64,000 bases of DNA from Cyanodermella asteris. Taxonomy: Eukaryota; Ascomycota; Lecanoromycetes; Ostropales; Stictidaceae. Every line of letters starts with the position of its first letter. Position 1 is the stretch's first letter. Below, piece by piece: positions 41,393 through 52,596 of this stretch. The DNA lies in the NCBI GenBank assembly GCA_900618795.1, contig UYJD01000017.1, forward strand, positions 188,314-252,313, written 5' to 3'. Both the position numbers and the translations under genes were made by a program. Under the pieces are notes generated by a model. The model searched no databases. It was not told where the DNA came from and saw only the letters and a program-made list of their open reading frames with translations.

Positions 41393-44300
41393 ATGGCCAC
41401 CACCTCGTCCATGTTCATGTACTCCCTCACCATCAAGCCCCCATCCTCCATTACCCAAGCCATCTTGGGTTCCTTCGCGGGCACGAAGGAGCAGCAGATC
41501 GTGACAGCCTCCGGTTCGCGACTCATTCTCCACCGACCAGACCCTCAGCAAGGAAAGGTCACGCCCATACTGTCCCACGATGTCTTTGGTATCATTAGAA
41601 GCCTGGCTGCTTTCAGGATAGCAGGCAGCAACAAAGGTTAGTTCCCCCATTCCACGAGAGAGCACACATAGTGATTGTTCGAAGTTCCGAAACAGATCAC
41701 TGGGTTCAAGTAAGCCAGCCGGAAACGGGGCTTACGGGGTAGAACTAGCATGTGTTTGGAACAGGGCTGAGGACTTGCAGACTACATAATAATAGGTTCG
41801 GACTCGGGACGCATCACCATCATCGAATTTATGCAGAAAGAGAACAAATTCAGACGGGTCCATCTCGAGACTTTCGGCAAATCGGGTGTCCGTCGAGTCA
41901 TACCTGGACAATATCTGTGTGTGGATCCAAAGGGTAGGGCATGTTTGATCGCTTCTATCGAGAAGAACAAACTCGTTTATGTTCTGAATCGCAACCCACA
42001 GGCCGAATTGACTATCTCTTCTCCACTCGAGGCCCACAAACCGCAGACAATCGTCTTCGCCATTACCGCGCTGGACGCTGGCTACGAAAATCCTGTCTTT
42101 GCAGCTCTCGAGGTTGACTATTCCGAATGCGATCAAGACCCGACCGGTGAGGCAGCGGCAAATGCTGAAAAGCTGTTGGTATACTATGAGCTGGATCTCG
42201 GTCTGAACCATGTTGTGCGGAAATGGAGTGATCCAGTGGATCGAACGGCATCGATGCTGTTCCAGGTACCTGGCGGCAATGACGGCCCAAGTGGTGTCCT
42301 GGTCTGTGGTCTCGATACCATCACCTTCAGGCATTCCGACTACAGGGCTTTCAGAGTACCCATTCCACGTCGCAGAGGGCCCACAGAAAACCCTGACCGT
42401 AAAAGGCAGATTGTCTGTGGAGTTATGCACAAGATGCGAGGAGCTTTCTTCTTTCTTTTGCAAAGCGAGGACGGCGATCTCTTCAAGGTGACCATCGAGA
42501 TGGCCGCTGAGGACAGCGAAGAAGAGGCGGATGGGATCAAGAGTCTCAGGATCAAATACTTCGATACTGTCCCGGTTGCCAGTAGCCTTTGCATCTTGAA
42601 AAGCGGGTTTCTGTTCGTGGCTGCTGAGAACGGCAGTCATCACTTCTATCAGTTTGAGAAACTTGGCGACGACGACAACGAAACCGAGTTTTCAAGCGAT
42701 TCCTACCCTTCCGACCCCACTGAGCCTTATGAGCCCGCTTTCTTCCGACCTAGAGAAGCTGAGAACATCAACCTAGTTGAGTCAATCGATTCGATGAACC
42801 CAGTGCTGGACAGCAAGGTCCTCAACCTCACAGACGACGATGCGCCTCAAATCTATTCGATATGTGGAACTGGCGCACGAAGCACTCTGAGAACGCTCAA
42901 ACATGGATTGGAAGTTACAGATATCGTTGATTCTGATCTTCCTAGTGTGCCATCTGCGGTCTGGACCACCAAGATCACCAGAGCCGACGAATATGACGCA
43001 TACATCGTGCTCTCTTTCTCCAACGGAACACTGGTACTGAGCATCGGGGAGACTGTGGAGGAAGTCACTGACACGGGGTTTCTTTCGTCCGCGCCTACAT
43101 TGGCTGTCCAGCAGCTTGGCGAAGACGCTTTGATTCAGGTTCACCCACGCGGTATCAGGCACATTCATGCAGATAGGCGTGTAAACGAATGGCCAGCACC
43201 ACAGCATAGGACCATAGTGGCTGCTACGACGAACGAGCGACAAATTGCAGTCGCTCTGAGTTCTGGCGAGATCGTGTACTTTGAGGTCGATGAGTCCGGC
43301 GATCTCGCAGAGTATGATGAGCGTGTGCCAATGTCTGGAACTGTGACCTGTCTCAGTCTGGGAGAAGTGCCCGAAGGTCGAGTCCGCAGCCAGTTTCTAG
43401 CTGTAGGCTGTGATGATTCGACCGTGAGGATCCTCAGCTTGGACCCCGACTCGACTCTTGAGAGCAAGTCCGTACAGGCGCTGACCTCTGCACCAAGCGC
43501 TCTCAACATCATGGCAATGCAAGACTCTACATCTGGCGGCTCAACCTTGTATTTACACATCGGCCTCCATTCCGGAGTCCACCTTCGCACCGTGCTTGAT
43601 GAAGTCACTGGCGAGTTGTCAGATACTCGCACCCGATTTCTTGGACACAAGTCAGCCAAACTCTTTCGGGTCTCTGTACGAGGCGAGCCAGCAGTGCTCG
43701 CATTGAGCTCAAGGCCCTGGTTGGGATACTCAGATCCGCAGACCAAAGCCCTGGTTCTGACGCCGCTCAATACAGTTGACCTTGAATGGGCATGGAATTT
43801 CAGCAGTGAACAGTGCCCTGAAGGCATGGTCGGCATCCAAGGACAAAGTCTTAGGTGAGTCTCCAAAGCTTCGCAACTAGTTCACTCCTTTTCCATGATG
43901 ACACATACTTGCCGAGTCTTTTGACCATGTGGATCAAACTATTATTACCAATTGTTCCTACTGACAACCAACCTGTCTACTTGATTTTCTGTCGCAATTA
44001 TACACACATGCAGCTAACGAGTGCTCTATAGAATCTTCTCGATTGACAAGCTTGGCGAGAACGTCCTCCAACAATCAATTCCTCTCGCTTATACGCCCCG
44101 CAAGTTTGTACGCCATCCTACGCAACCTTTGTTCTACGTCATTCAATCAGACAACACCACCCTTCCGCTCTCTACGCGGCAACAACTTCTGAACGACACC
44201 GAGCTCACTAATGGCGAAGCAGCGGAACTAAAGCCGGAGACGTTCGGCCATCCCCGAGGCGAGCGCTATTGGGCGTCGTGCGTCCAGATCGTCGATCCTA

Positions 44301-45391
44301 TAAATGGCAAGGTCTTGCAACAGATCGACTTCGATAACAACGAAGCGGCTACCAGCATTGCAGCTGTGCCTTTCACAAGTCAGGATGACGAGACGTTCCT
44401 GGTTATTGGCACAGGCAAAGACATCACCTTGAACCCGCGCTCACACTCCAAAGCGTTCATATACGTATACCGCTTCGACGAAGAAGGACGCGAGCTCGAA
44501 TTCATCCACAAAAGCGAGGCTGACGCGCCTCCGTTGGCACTTCTCGGGTTTCAAGGACGTTTACTTGCTGGTATCGGCAACAATCTGCGCATTTACGATC
44601 TGGGCATGAAACAAGTGCTCCGTAAATGCCAAGCAGAGGTTGTACCCAACCTAATTGTCGATTTGCAAACACAGGGCAGTCGCATTATTGTTTCTGATGT
44701 ACAAGAAAGTGTGACCTACGTTGTCTATAAGCAGCAGGACAATCTGCTCATCCCCTTCGTCGACGATGCACTTGCGCGCTGGACAACTTGCACCACAATG
44801 GTCGACTACGAGACGGTGGCGGGCGGTGACAAGTTTGGCAATCTGTGGCTCGTAAGATGCCCGCAACAAGTGAGTGAGGAGGCAGACGAAGAGGGTTCTG
44901 GAGCACATCTCGTCCACGAGCGGCAATACTTGGGCGGCGCGCCCAATCGTGTTGCCTTGATGTGCCATTACTATCCCCAAGACATTCCGATGTCTATCCA
45001 GAAGACTCAGCTTGTAGCCGGCGGTCGCGATGTGCTTGTTTGGTCCGGACTGCAGGGTACTGTGGGCGTTTTGGTGCCGTTCGTGAGTCGCGAGGATGTC
45101 GACTTCTTCCAGACTCTTGAAGGACATTTGCGAACGGAAGACGCGCCACTCGCTGGACGTGACCATCTCATATACAGAGGTTATTATGTTCCAGTGAAGG
45201 GTGTGATTGATGGCGATTGTAAGTCCACCTTGCATTCTTTAGCTTGGGATTTTGCTAACAAAAAAATAGTGTGTGAGCGATATACCCTTTTGCCAAACGA
45301 CAAGAAGCAAATGATTGCTGGTGAGTTGGACCGAAGCGTTCGTGAGATTGAGAGAAAGATCTCAGATATGCGAACACGGGTGGCATATTAG
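41393..45391 (+). CDS. RSE1: Splicing factor SF3b subunit 3 (U2 snRNP)
   Basis: Four exons (41393-41636, 41781-43854, 44032-45218, 45270-45391) encode 1208 residues, the usual length. It opens with [20 protein letters not shown] and NFSGTK-like [13 protein letters not shown]. Exon 2 begins [17 protein letters not shown], followed by [43 protein letters not shown]-like [16 protein letters not shown] and DSMNPVLD. Exon 3 has [27 protein letters not shown] and VGDKF-like [14 protein letters not shown]. The last exon closes with [20 protein letters not shown]. The protein is three WD40-like propellers of the DDB1/CPSF160 fold and supports SF3B1 and branch-point recognition. Introns 1 and 2 are 144 and 177 nt, long for this window. 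Confidence 0.97.
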
Positions 45392-45912
45392 ATGAAAATA
45401 ACATTCAACTTGATGCCAGATCATCACATGCGCCGTCGAAATCATGCCACCATGTTGTATGTCTCTTGCCTCGCTCGATCAATGCTTTTGATGCCTTGGT
45501 TTTGAGCTGGATGCGCCACGACCATGTCGTGCTGTGCATGAGACGAGATTGAGTTTTCGACGATCTTTGAGTACGGGAATCATTCAAGCCTTTCAAGGCA
45601 TATGAGCCTCGTAATTTATCAGTCGGGACAGTTGCTTGTCTTCGTAAGTTTTGTACTGGATCCAAGCACAGGTGTCACATCAGCTCCATACTCGACAAGG
45701 CCTTGCTAGAGGTCGGCCTCAAGCGGTTGGCGCGGCTGTATCATGAATATCAAATTTATGCGCACTTCGTGTTTTTGCTATTACTGATTGCCTGAATTTG
45801 AGTTTCATTTCTTATTACATGGCCGCCGGAAAGTATCCATCCGCGGCCCGTGTTCAGATGTACCCACCATCTTCTAAGCACTACAACGCACGCAGTTTTA
45901 GTCGCTATGTAA

Positions 45913-46240
45913 NNNNNNNNNNNNNNNNNNNNNNNNNNNNNNNNNNNNNNNNNNNNNNNNNNNNNNNNNNNNNNNNNNNNNNNNNNNNNNNNNNNNNNNN
46001 NNNNNNNNNNNNNNNNNNNNNNNNNNNNNNNNNNNNNNNNNNNNNNNNNNNNNNNNNNNNNNNNNNNNNNNNNNNNNNNNNNNNNNNNNNNNNNNNNNNN
46101 NNNNNNNNNNNNNNNNNNNNNNNNNNNNNNNNNNNNNNNNNNNNNNNNNNNNNNNNNNNNNNNNNNNNNNNNNNNNNNNNNNNNNNNNNNNNNNNNNNNN
46201 NNNNNNNNNNNNNNNNNNNNNNNNNNNNNNNNNNNNNNNN
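45913..46240. other. Assembly gap (328 N)
   Basis: An unbroken run of N. Repeat array E lies within about 200 bases of its right edge, so repeats may have caused the break. Confidence 0.95.
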
Positions 46241-46424
46241 ACGTCTGATCGGTCCTTCCTTTGTCCGTGACATCAAGATCATTGCTGGCGAGGCTTGTCT
46301 TGGCTATTTTCCCCAACAATTGCAGCTCTGCTGGTACGTGAGAAAGTAAGCACTTAGCTGTGTGAGTAGCTACTCGAGCAGGTAGCGTTCTCTGTAGGCT
46401 TGGTATTACTGACAAGATCCATTA

Positions 46425-46560
46425 CGCAAGAGCCTCTTCGAATACTCCAAGGACTGTGTTTACGACTGTGTCTACAGGTATCTGTACCACTGTGTCTACA
46501 AGTCTCTCGCCAAGTATCTCTGCAAGTACCTTGATAAGTGTATTGAAGAGTAAGCTCTTG
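46425..46560 (-). repeat. 12-bp tandem repeat array E (inverted orientation)
   Basis: Units such as AAGTACCTTGATAAGTGTAT and AAGTATCTCTGC on the plus strand. On the minus strand they read IKVLAEILGERLVDTVV and further VDTVVNTVLGVFEEALA before a stop, the same V-L-A-E type frame as the other arrays but in the opposite orientation. It is diverged; the 12-bp period is clearest at 46440-46545. The preceding bases 46345-46400 may hold further worn units. Confidence 0.65.
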
Positions 46561-46922
46561 ATAATCTCTTTGTGTGGTCAATCCTAGTAGTCTCAGCATT
46601 CATTCTATGTACGTGAGCATATTCATACCCATTGGAACCATGCGCTACTGTCCAAGTTTGACCATCCCACCGCAATTAGTACGTGCGCTCCCCATTACAT
46701 GCCTTTTGGCGTCTGTACTCATCACTGACGACGTTCGATGCCTGTCATCAGATCCTCGAGCAGCCTTCCATCCCGGACTGCTTCGAAAACAACCTGTACC
46801 CGTGCTGCCATGGGCTGTCTCGGCAGATGGACAGGTTCAGACTCCTCTGGAGCCTCCTTGGATTTTTGTTTTGCGTACGGAGAACCGTCCTCGACGAACA
46901 GAGGGGGGTCCAAGCCTTTTGG

Positions 46923-49243
46923 TTAGTCAGCCTCCTCGCCAGGTTCCACCTTGCGGCGCTTCAGAGACTCTTGCGATCCGTCCTTCACGAACAGAGGCGG
47001 GCCCAAGCCACCTCCCGAGTCAAGCTCAGCTCTACGGCGCTTCAAAGACTCCTTAGACCTTGCATCTACGGACCGGTATGGGCTCAAGCCAACCCCACCT
47101 GAAGACCCTCCTGAAGACGCCAACTTTTTGTCCGCCATGGGAGACGAGCCCAAACCAACCCGATCTATGTGTTTGTTTAGGAACTCATCTGACGGCTTGT
47201 CAGGAAAGAGAACCCTGCCTTTGAAGGGAACTCGGGACTCAGGGTTCGCCTCGTGGGGCTGGTCATCGTCCGGATTTTGAAGCACCGGGTGATCAGAGAG
47301 GGCGTGGTGCATGGGTACGCCTAGCGTTTTGCGGACAAAGCAATATAGACTCCGTGTACCAGCGCCGAGAATACTTTGCTGTTGTTGGGTGTTCGAAGAA
47401 CGCCGCCCGGTGGTCCTTATATTTCCTCAAAATGGCGGCCTCCAACGCATGGTGCGCCCGAACGAACAAGGAAAAAGGAAGCATCGACGTGAGGTAGGCA
47501 CTTGCACGAATAGCGGTGGTGAGGGTTGCGACTGTGACTTCGCAAAGCTTCTCTACGTCGAGATCTGCGGTTGCCCACCACTTCTTGCAGGCCGCGGACC
47601 AGAAGACAGAGAAGAGATCTCTGCCATCCCGAATCTGACCAGGTGGAAACAAGTTTTGGGTGAAAAGGTCGAGGGCGACCTGCTTGAAGTACATGAGGAA
47701 GGTGGCATGCAGGACTCGTAGATCCACGGCCTGACACGCGGCGTAGATGCTGCTTGCAACCATGCTTGAAAGGAAACTGAGAGCTTGCATGGTGTACCGA
47801 GCAGAGAGCAAGGCGTGCGCGCCACCATCTAGACTGTGCGCATCGGCATACAGGCTAACGTGGTCGGGTAAGGAGGCCAGCTCAGACATTTGACCTGCCA
47901 TGTTGCGTTCCAGACCTTTGAGACAGCAGCAAAGGCTCGGATCGTTGGCGGCAAGATTGCTGGGCAGACCATTGCTGGAGGTCGAGTTAATGACTTGAGA
48001 CGTCTGAGCAAAGACAAGCTTCCCAATCATTTGACACGCGAGGCGGGTCTGATCTGCGGCGAGCGTGATGGTCACATGTTGCGAATTGCCGCATAAATGA
48101 ACTTCAGGGTCGTCCCTAGCTGCTTTCAGCTCGTAGGCGAGCTGCTTCTCAGAAGCGGCGAGAATGTCGCAGTACGGACCGATCCACCTGCTTGCCGAAC
48201 GTGAGGCATATCGAGCCTGCGACATGCCAAACTCGTCGTTGTTTACAGGCGTGTAAACCAACTTCGAGGCAGGAAGAAACTGCCCGATATTGCGGGCAAC
48301 CTCCCTCTCACCTGCGTGGATATTGTGCGATAGGTTGACGTTCGAACCTAAACTTTCACAAGTAATCGCCGTCAACAATTGTGCAAAGATAACCAGTCTT
48401 TTGGCTTCGTTTAACGCCAATCCGGCGATGGCAGCCGAAACAGCATTTCCCTTGCTTAGACTCAGCCCTTGTTTTGGGGACAAGATGAAAGGTGAAATGT
48501 CGAGCTCCTTCAGAGCTTCTTCGGCTGGGATTACATGTTCCTCCATGCCACGCGTTGCGGGAACGCGAACGAGAAGGCCGGGGTCACCTTGAGCGGCCGC
48601 AATAATGAAAGAGAGAGGCATATAGTCTTCTGATGCCGGAACCCATCCGCGCAGGGGAATGATTGGAGCGACGCCGGTATGAAGAAGCCTAAGAAGAGCA
48701 ACGATGAGTCCACGCAATCCAGCAGGGTCATTCCTGAGCGCGGTGTTGATAAGAGTGAGCATGATCGCATGCGTCTATCCCATGGGCAACGACTTGTAAT
48801 CCTGGGGCTCGGTAGATACTCCGTTTGGGTAGTTGTCAACCACGGGTAGGATGACACTCTGCCCCATCCGAAGCAATGTACTTTGAGATCTTTCGTAACC
48901 TTCAGCACGGGAACCAAAAGGGACACTAAAGCTGGTGTTGTTGCCTGAGGAACCGATCCCCTCGTTGACTGTCTCTGAATTGTCCTCCTTCCGCGTATGG
49001 GCCTTAGGCGGGACTTGAATGGAGACAAGAGCACCATAACTCGAGAAAGTCAGCACCATTACAAGGTCAATTCGTTCGCAAAGATTTCACTTACCCAGCT
49101 CAAGCAACGAGAGTGGGTAGGAACAGTCTGTTCCCAGTGAGAACCGTCCTGTCCTTGGCAACTAAATCGTGAAGCATCCGCCAGTCCTCAAACTGACGAT
49201 CGAGCCATGGCGTGAGAGACTGCCTGTCAGGATTTGCCGCCAT
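46923..49243 (-). pseudogene. Phenylalanine/histidine ammonia-lyase family gene, decayed
   Basis: Exon 1 (49243-49095) reads MAANPDRQSLTPWLDRQF and FLPTLVA, then hits a TGA. A GTAAGT..CTCGAG intron leads to YGALVSIQV at 49039. Next come TLLRMGQSVILP, a TAG at 48777, then the long frame with GVAPIIPLRG, LNEAKRLVIFAQLLTAITCE, GLPSNLAANDPSL and AVDLR, all aromatic ammonia-lyase blocks. Near the end the coherent reading shifts frame to LYCFVRKTLGVPMHHALSDH. The MIO-forming Ala-Ser-Gly triad reads Ala-Ser-Glu (VPASEDYMPLS) and the Tyr-loop (YGxxTGFGG) is not recognisable. Both stops (TGA for CGA, TAG for TGG) and the Glu codon (GAA for GGA) fit C:G to T:A change. Not a working lyase. Confidence 0.85.
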
Positions 49244-50605
49244 GGTGGATTGCAGAAGAGAAGAGTCAGTCAAGATTCATGAAAGAAATGGACCTGCGGC
49301 CCTTTACATCCATCGATCAGGGCTCGAGCGCGCCTGCGGTACCAGTATCCATCATTCCGTCGCACATTCGAGTTGAGCTGCCCCATCTTACCTCTCTGTC
49401 GGACCTTCGCATGCCCTGACCTACTCCTACTTGCCGTCTGTGGTCTGCCCAGCAGCACTCATGACCACTTGCCCGGCAGAAAGAGCATACAAGCATGAAT
49501 ATATTGTTCGTCCCTACCTACTAGTACTCCAGGGCTGGGAGCCGGCCCTGAAGAAGCCATGTTGGAGCAGTCTCCTTACACGCTTCGAAACTGCGCATGT
49601 ACATGCAGCATAAAGAGTCAAGTTAGCTGAAGTGGAACGTCAAGTTTCGCGAATATCATTTCCGAATCCGTACTAGCGCCTTTCAACACATTCGAAAATC
49701 AACTGGAGGCCCAGAGTCGGCATAGACCGTACTACTGGCGTTGCTGCTCCGAGATGGCTTCGTATCATGCCAAAACACTTCAGGACAAGCTGAATCGGCG
49801 ACGACCCAGGTGCAAGCATAATGGGAGCACAATTGCCAGTTCTAGCAGTGAAGCGAAGCTGAGACTTGCTGTCAAGCACACTGGCTCAGCGTCAGGTGAA
49901 TACGCACGTGAAGCACAAGGCTCGTCACTCGAGCTGCATGACTATAATCGATGGGGCTGCAAGGCGAAGCCCCCTTCCAGCAGTTCTCTTCTCGCATGTA
50001 GCTCAAAATCACTGTCGGCCTCAGTCCCTGTCCCTCTCAAAGACTTCCAACATCCCATCCTTTCGTGGCATGTCCCTCGCTATGAGCATTAGGTGGTCTG
50101 CTAATGACCTTACTTAAGCGACCCAGGGAGAGCTTCATGAGCTTCTCGGAAGACTCAAAAATGATTTCAGAGAGGCGCGGTAACAGTATCACGGAGGTTG
50201 GGCATCTCATGAAGCCGCTGCCTGCCCTGCCGCCAGAAGCTCGTGGCAGGACGGCAACCGGTCATCTCAGGAAAGCTACAACTCAACTGTGCCTTTTATT
50301 TTCACAACAAGAAGTGGAGACCACAGCTTGAGAGAACAAAAATCGATAGCTCAGCGCCGTGGCATCTCACATCAATTTTTGATTACTCATTTCGTGGACA
50401 GCGTCCTGCTGCGACAGTCGACTAAGTTGCGGCCGTGTCGTCGTTTACCCAGATCCCTAGCCCTCAAGCAGAGTCCACCGAGGCGGTTTGAGGCAGATCG
50501 CTTCGTCGGGCATGGTGAGTCCCAAAATTGCAGCCCTGCGATGACTACCCCGAGACTTGACTGACACGGGCAGAAATCGCAGCATCGCCGTTTGCTCCAG
50601 CACCG
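49244..50605. other. Intergenic, possibly with a 5' exon of the next gene
   Basis: About 1.4 kb. Before 50571 a GTGAGT..GGGCAG intron (about 50515-50570) can join an upstream exon ending RRFEADRFVGH to EIAASPFAPAP, in frame with the hydrolase. That exon has no clear ATG. Nothing else is recognised. Confidence 0.4.
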
Positions 50606-52135
50606 TTGACTATCCTATCGCGCTCTAGATCCTTCTCGCCTGTTAATCTTCCGAGATCTCAGTCAGCGCCGCTGGGAAGTTTGGCTTCAGTGCAAAAGGG
50701 GTCAATGCGGCATGTGTCTCGGCTAGCATCAGACCTGGTTGACATTTCCGAAATGGACAGGAATAGCACAGCTTCAAGTGCCGAAGGAGACCCTTTCTTT
50801 TCTGCAAATTCCAGCATTGAATCAGACGGCGACCCTCGCCATCAAGAAAAGCAAGTGCAACCTCCTGGATCAAGGTGTCGTCAGTGGCGACGCGCAAGAC
50901 TTCGCAAAGTTCCGAAGCAAACCAGAGCAGAAGTCGAAAAGGAGTCCGTTCGCGCAAAACTTCTCTCGACTACCATCGAAAGCCGTTTCGGACTTGAGAT
51001 GCGGACCACATCTACACGCAGTACTCCCAGCGATGATGAATCGACTGAACCCTTCCCGGCCTTCGACTTTTCGCAATTCACACCCAAAGACCCGATTTCT
51101 CACGTCAACACCGACGACGGCGATCACTGCATCACCCTCATCGACAACCGCACCCTCTGCTACCGCGAATACGGCAATCCCCAGGGCACCCCCATGATCT
51201 TCCTGCATCCCTTCGGCGTCAGCCGCTTCGCCGGCTCCGAACTCCACGAAAGCGCCCTTGAGCAATGCGTCCGCCTCATCTGCCCGGACCGTCCGGGAAC
51301 CGGCAAATCCTCCCCGTGGTCCAGCCGCGACGCCGCCGCAATCCGCGCCGGACACCCGATTGTCATGTTCTACCTCCTCGACCTCGCGAACTTGATCGTA
51401 CACCTCGGATTGACAGACTACGGCATCATCGGCATGTCGATGGGAACGCCCTATGCTTTGGGTGCCGCAAAATGGCTCGACGGAATGGTCCAGCGCGCCC
51501 ACAACGCACATGTCATCCCCAAGATGCAAGAAAAAGACGCCCTCCCACCCCCATGCCTGGCGAAACTGAAAGTCGTCGGCATCATCGGCGCCATGGTCCC
51601 CAAGTTCTACGGAACCAAAGGCATGCCCAAGATCCTCCGCGCATTCTGGAACGCAGCGCTCTACATCCCGGGCATCAAACCCCTGCTACGCACGAAACTC
51701 TTCGCCGCATACATGCGGCGCGAAGCACGGCAAAACCGCCTTTCGGAAGAACATCTACGCAAAGTCTGGAACGCGAGCCGTCGGCGCTGGGACACGGTCA
51801 TCGACGACACAGCGACCCAGGGCGTCGGCGGCCTGTTGCTCGAACTCGAAAGCTTGACCGGACCCGGTAGGTGTGCGTGGGGATTCGACCCGAGCGAGGT
51901 GGAGTTTCGGGGAGCGGACGGGGGCGGGGACGGGGACGGGGACGGGGTCAAGTTTTGGCACGGGACGGAGGACGAGCTGTTTCCGGTCGAGGGCGTGTTG
52001 GGCATGGTGAGGGGGATGGAGGGGGCGACGCACTGTAGCATTCTGTTCGAGGATGCGGCCGGGGTGTTGAGGGATTTGAGGTTGGCGATGGGGGTTGGGG
52101 GGGTGGTATGGGATGAAGGCGCCGGAGTGAGGTGA
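50606..52135 (+). CDS. Alpha/beta-hydrolase fold protein
   Basis: The frame is open from about 50606 to TGA at 52133-52135 (up to 509 residues; the true start may lie in an upstream exon, or at the ATG near 50705). The first 150 residues are Ser-rich and disordered. The hydrolase domain begins around residue 170: TLCYREYGNPQGTPMIFLHP, then ICPDRPGTGKSSPW. The nucleophile elbow is GIIGMSMGTPYALG (Ser278), with a likely acid Asp456 in HGTEDELFPVE and His476 in GATHCSI. Numbers use 50606 as codon 1. Helical cap sequence lies between. The fold fits esterases and peptidases of the general family; the substrate cannot be told. A GGGGAC repeat (51925-51950) encodes GDGDGDG. Confidence 0.75.
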   Translation: MTILSRSRSFSPVNLPRSQSAPLGSLASVQKGSMRHVSRLASDLVDISEMDRNSTASSAEGDPFFSANSSIESDGDPRHQEKQVQPPGSRCRQWRRARLRKVPKQTRAEVEKESVRAKLLSTTIESRFGLEMRTTSTRSTPSDDESTEPFPAFDFSQFTPKDPISHVNTDDGDHCITLIDNRTLCYREYGNPQGTPMIFLHPFGVSRFAGSELHESALEQCVRLICPDRPGTGKSSPWSSRDAAAIRAGHPIVMFYLLDLANLIVHLGLTDYGIIGMSMGTPYALGAAKWLDGMVQRAHNAHVIPKMQEKDALPPPCLAKLKVVGIIGAMVPKFYGTKGMPKILRAFWNAALYIPGIKPLLRTKLFAAYMRREARQNRLSEEHLRKVWNASRRRWDTVIDDTATQGVGGLLLELESLTGPGRCAWGFDPSEVEFRGADGGGDGDGDGVKFWHGTEDELFPVEGVLGMVRGMEGATHCSILFEDAAGVLRDLRLAMGVGGVVWDEGAGVR

Positions 52136-52596
52136 AGGCGTGGTATAAAAGCAATTTACGGCCGGCTGACGAGAAAGAGTCTGTGTACCTGAGACGGACC
52201 ATGATAGATTGACGAGCCAGTTCTTGGCTTCTATCATTTCATAGATCACGATGATGATGACAACGATTGCGAATACTTGCTTTGCAACTTGACGAGAAAG
52301 GACCCAGACTCGCAACAGCCTTGCGCAGTGTTCAGACGCGATTTTCTGTGGTAGATTGTAATTCGGAGACCACATTCACAGATCAAAGCAGATTGTAGTT
52401 GTCATCAGTCGTCAAATTTCCAAAAGTATAACCAGACCCATTTTAGTTTCCTATTGCAAAAAAGACAGTCCCGAGCTCCTCATGACTTCTATAAGGCCGT
52501 GAATAACGCAAGAAGCATCAGCTCACAATCGAGCCAACATCGGCAATCATGTACATCTCATCATTATGTATTTTCCTGCAAAGTGGACAATCCCCA
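52136..52596. other. Convergent intergenic region
   Basis: About 460 bases between the 3' ends of the hydrolase and PSP1. No gene seen. Confidence 0.5.

Larger units (their letters stand above)
45392..46922. other. Intergenic with assembly gap and repeats
   Basis: It lies downstream of RSE1 and downstream of the PAL relic. It contains the N run, array E and, at 46850-47110 running into the relic's tail, a partly duplicated stretch of about 60-90 bp (CGTCCTTCACGAACAGAGGC and a diverged copy). No gene seen. Confidence 0.5.
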
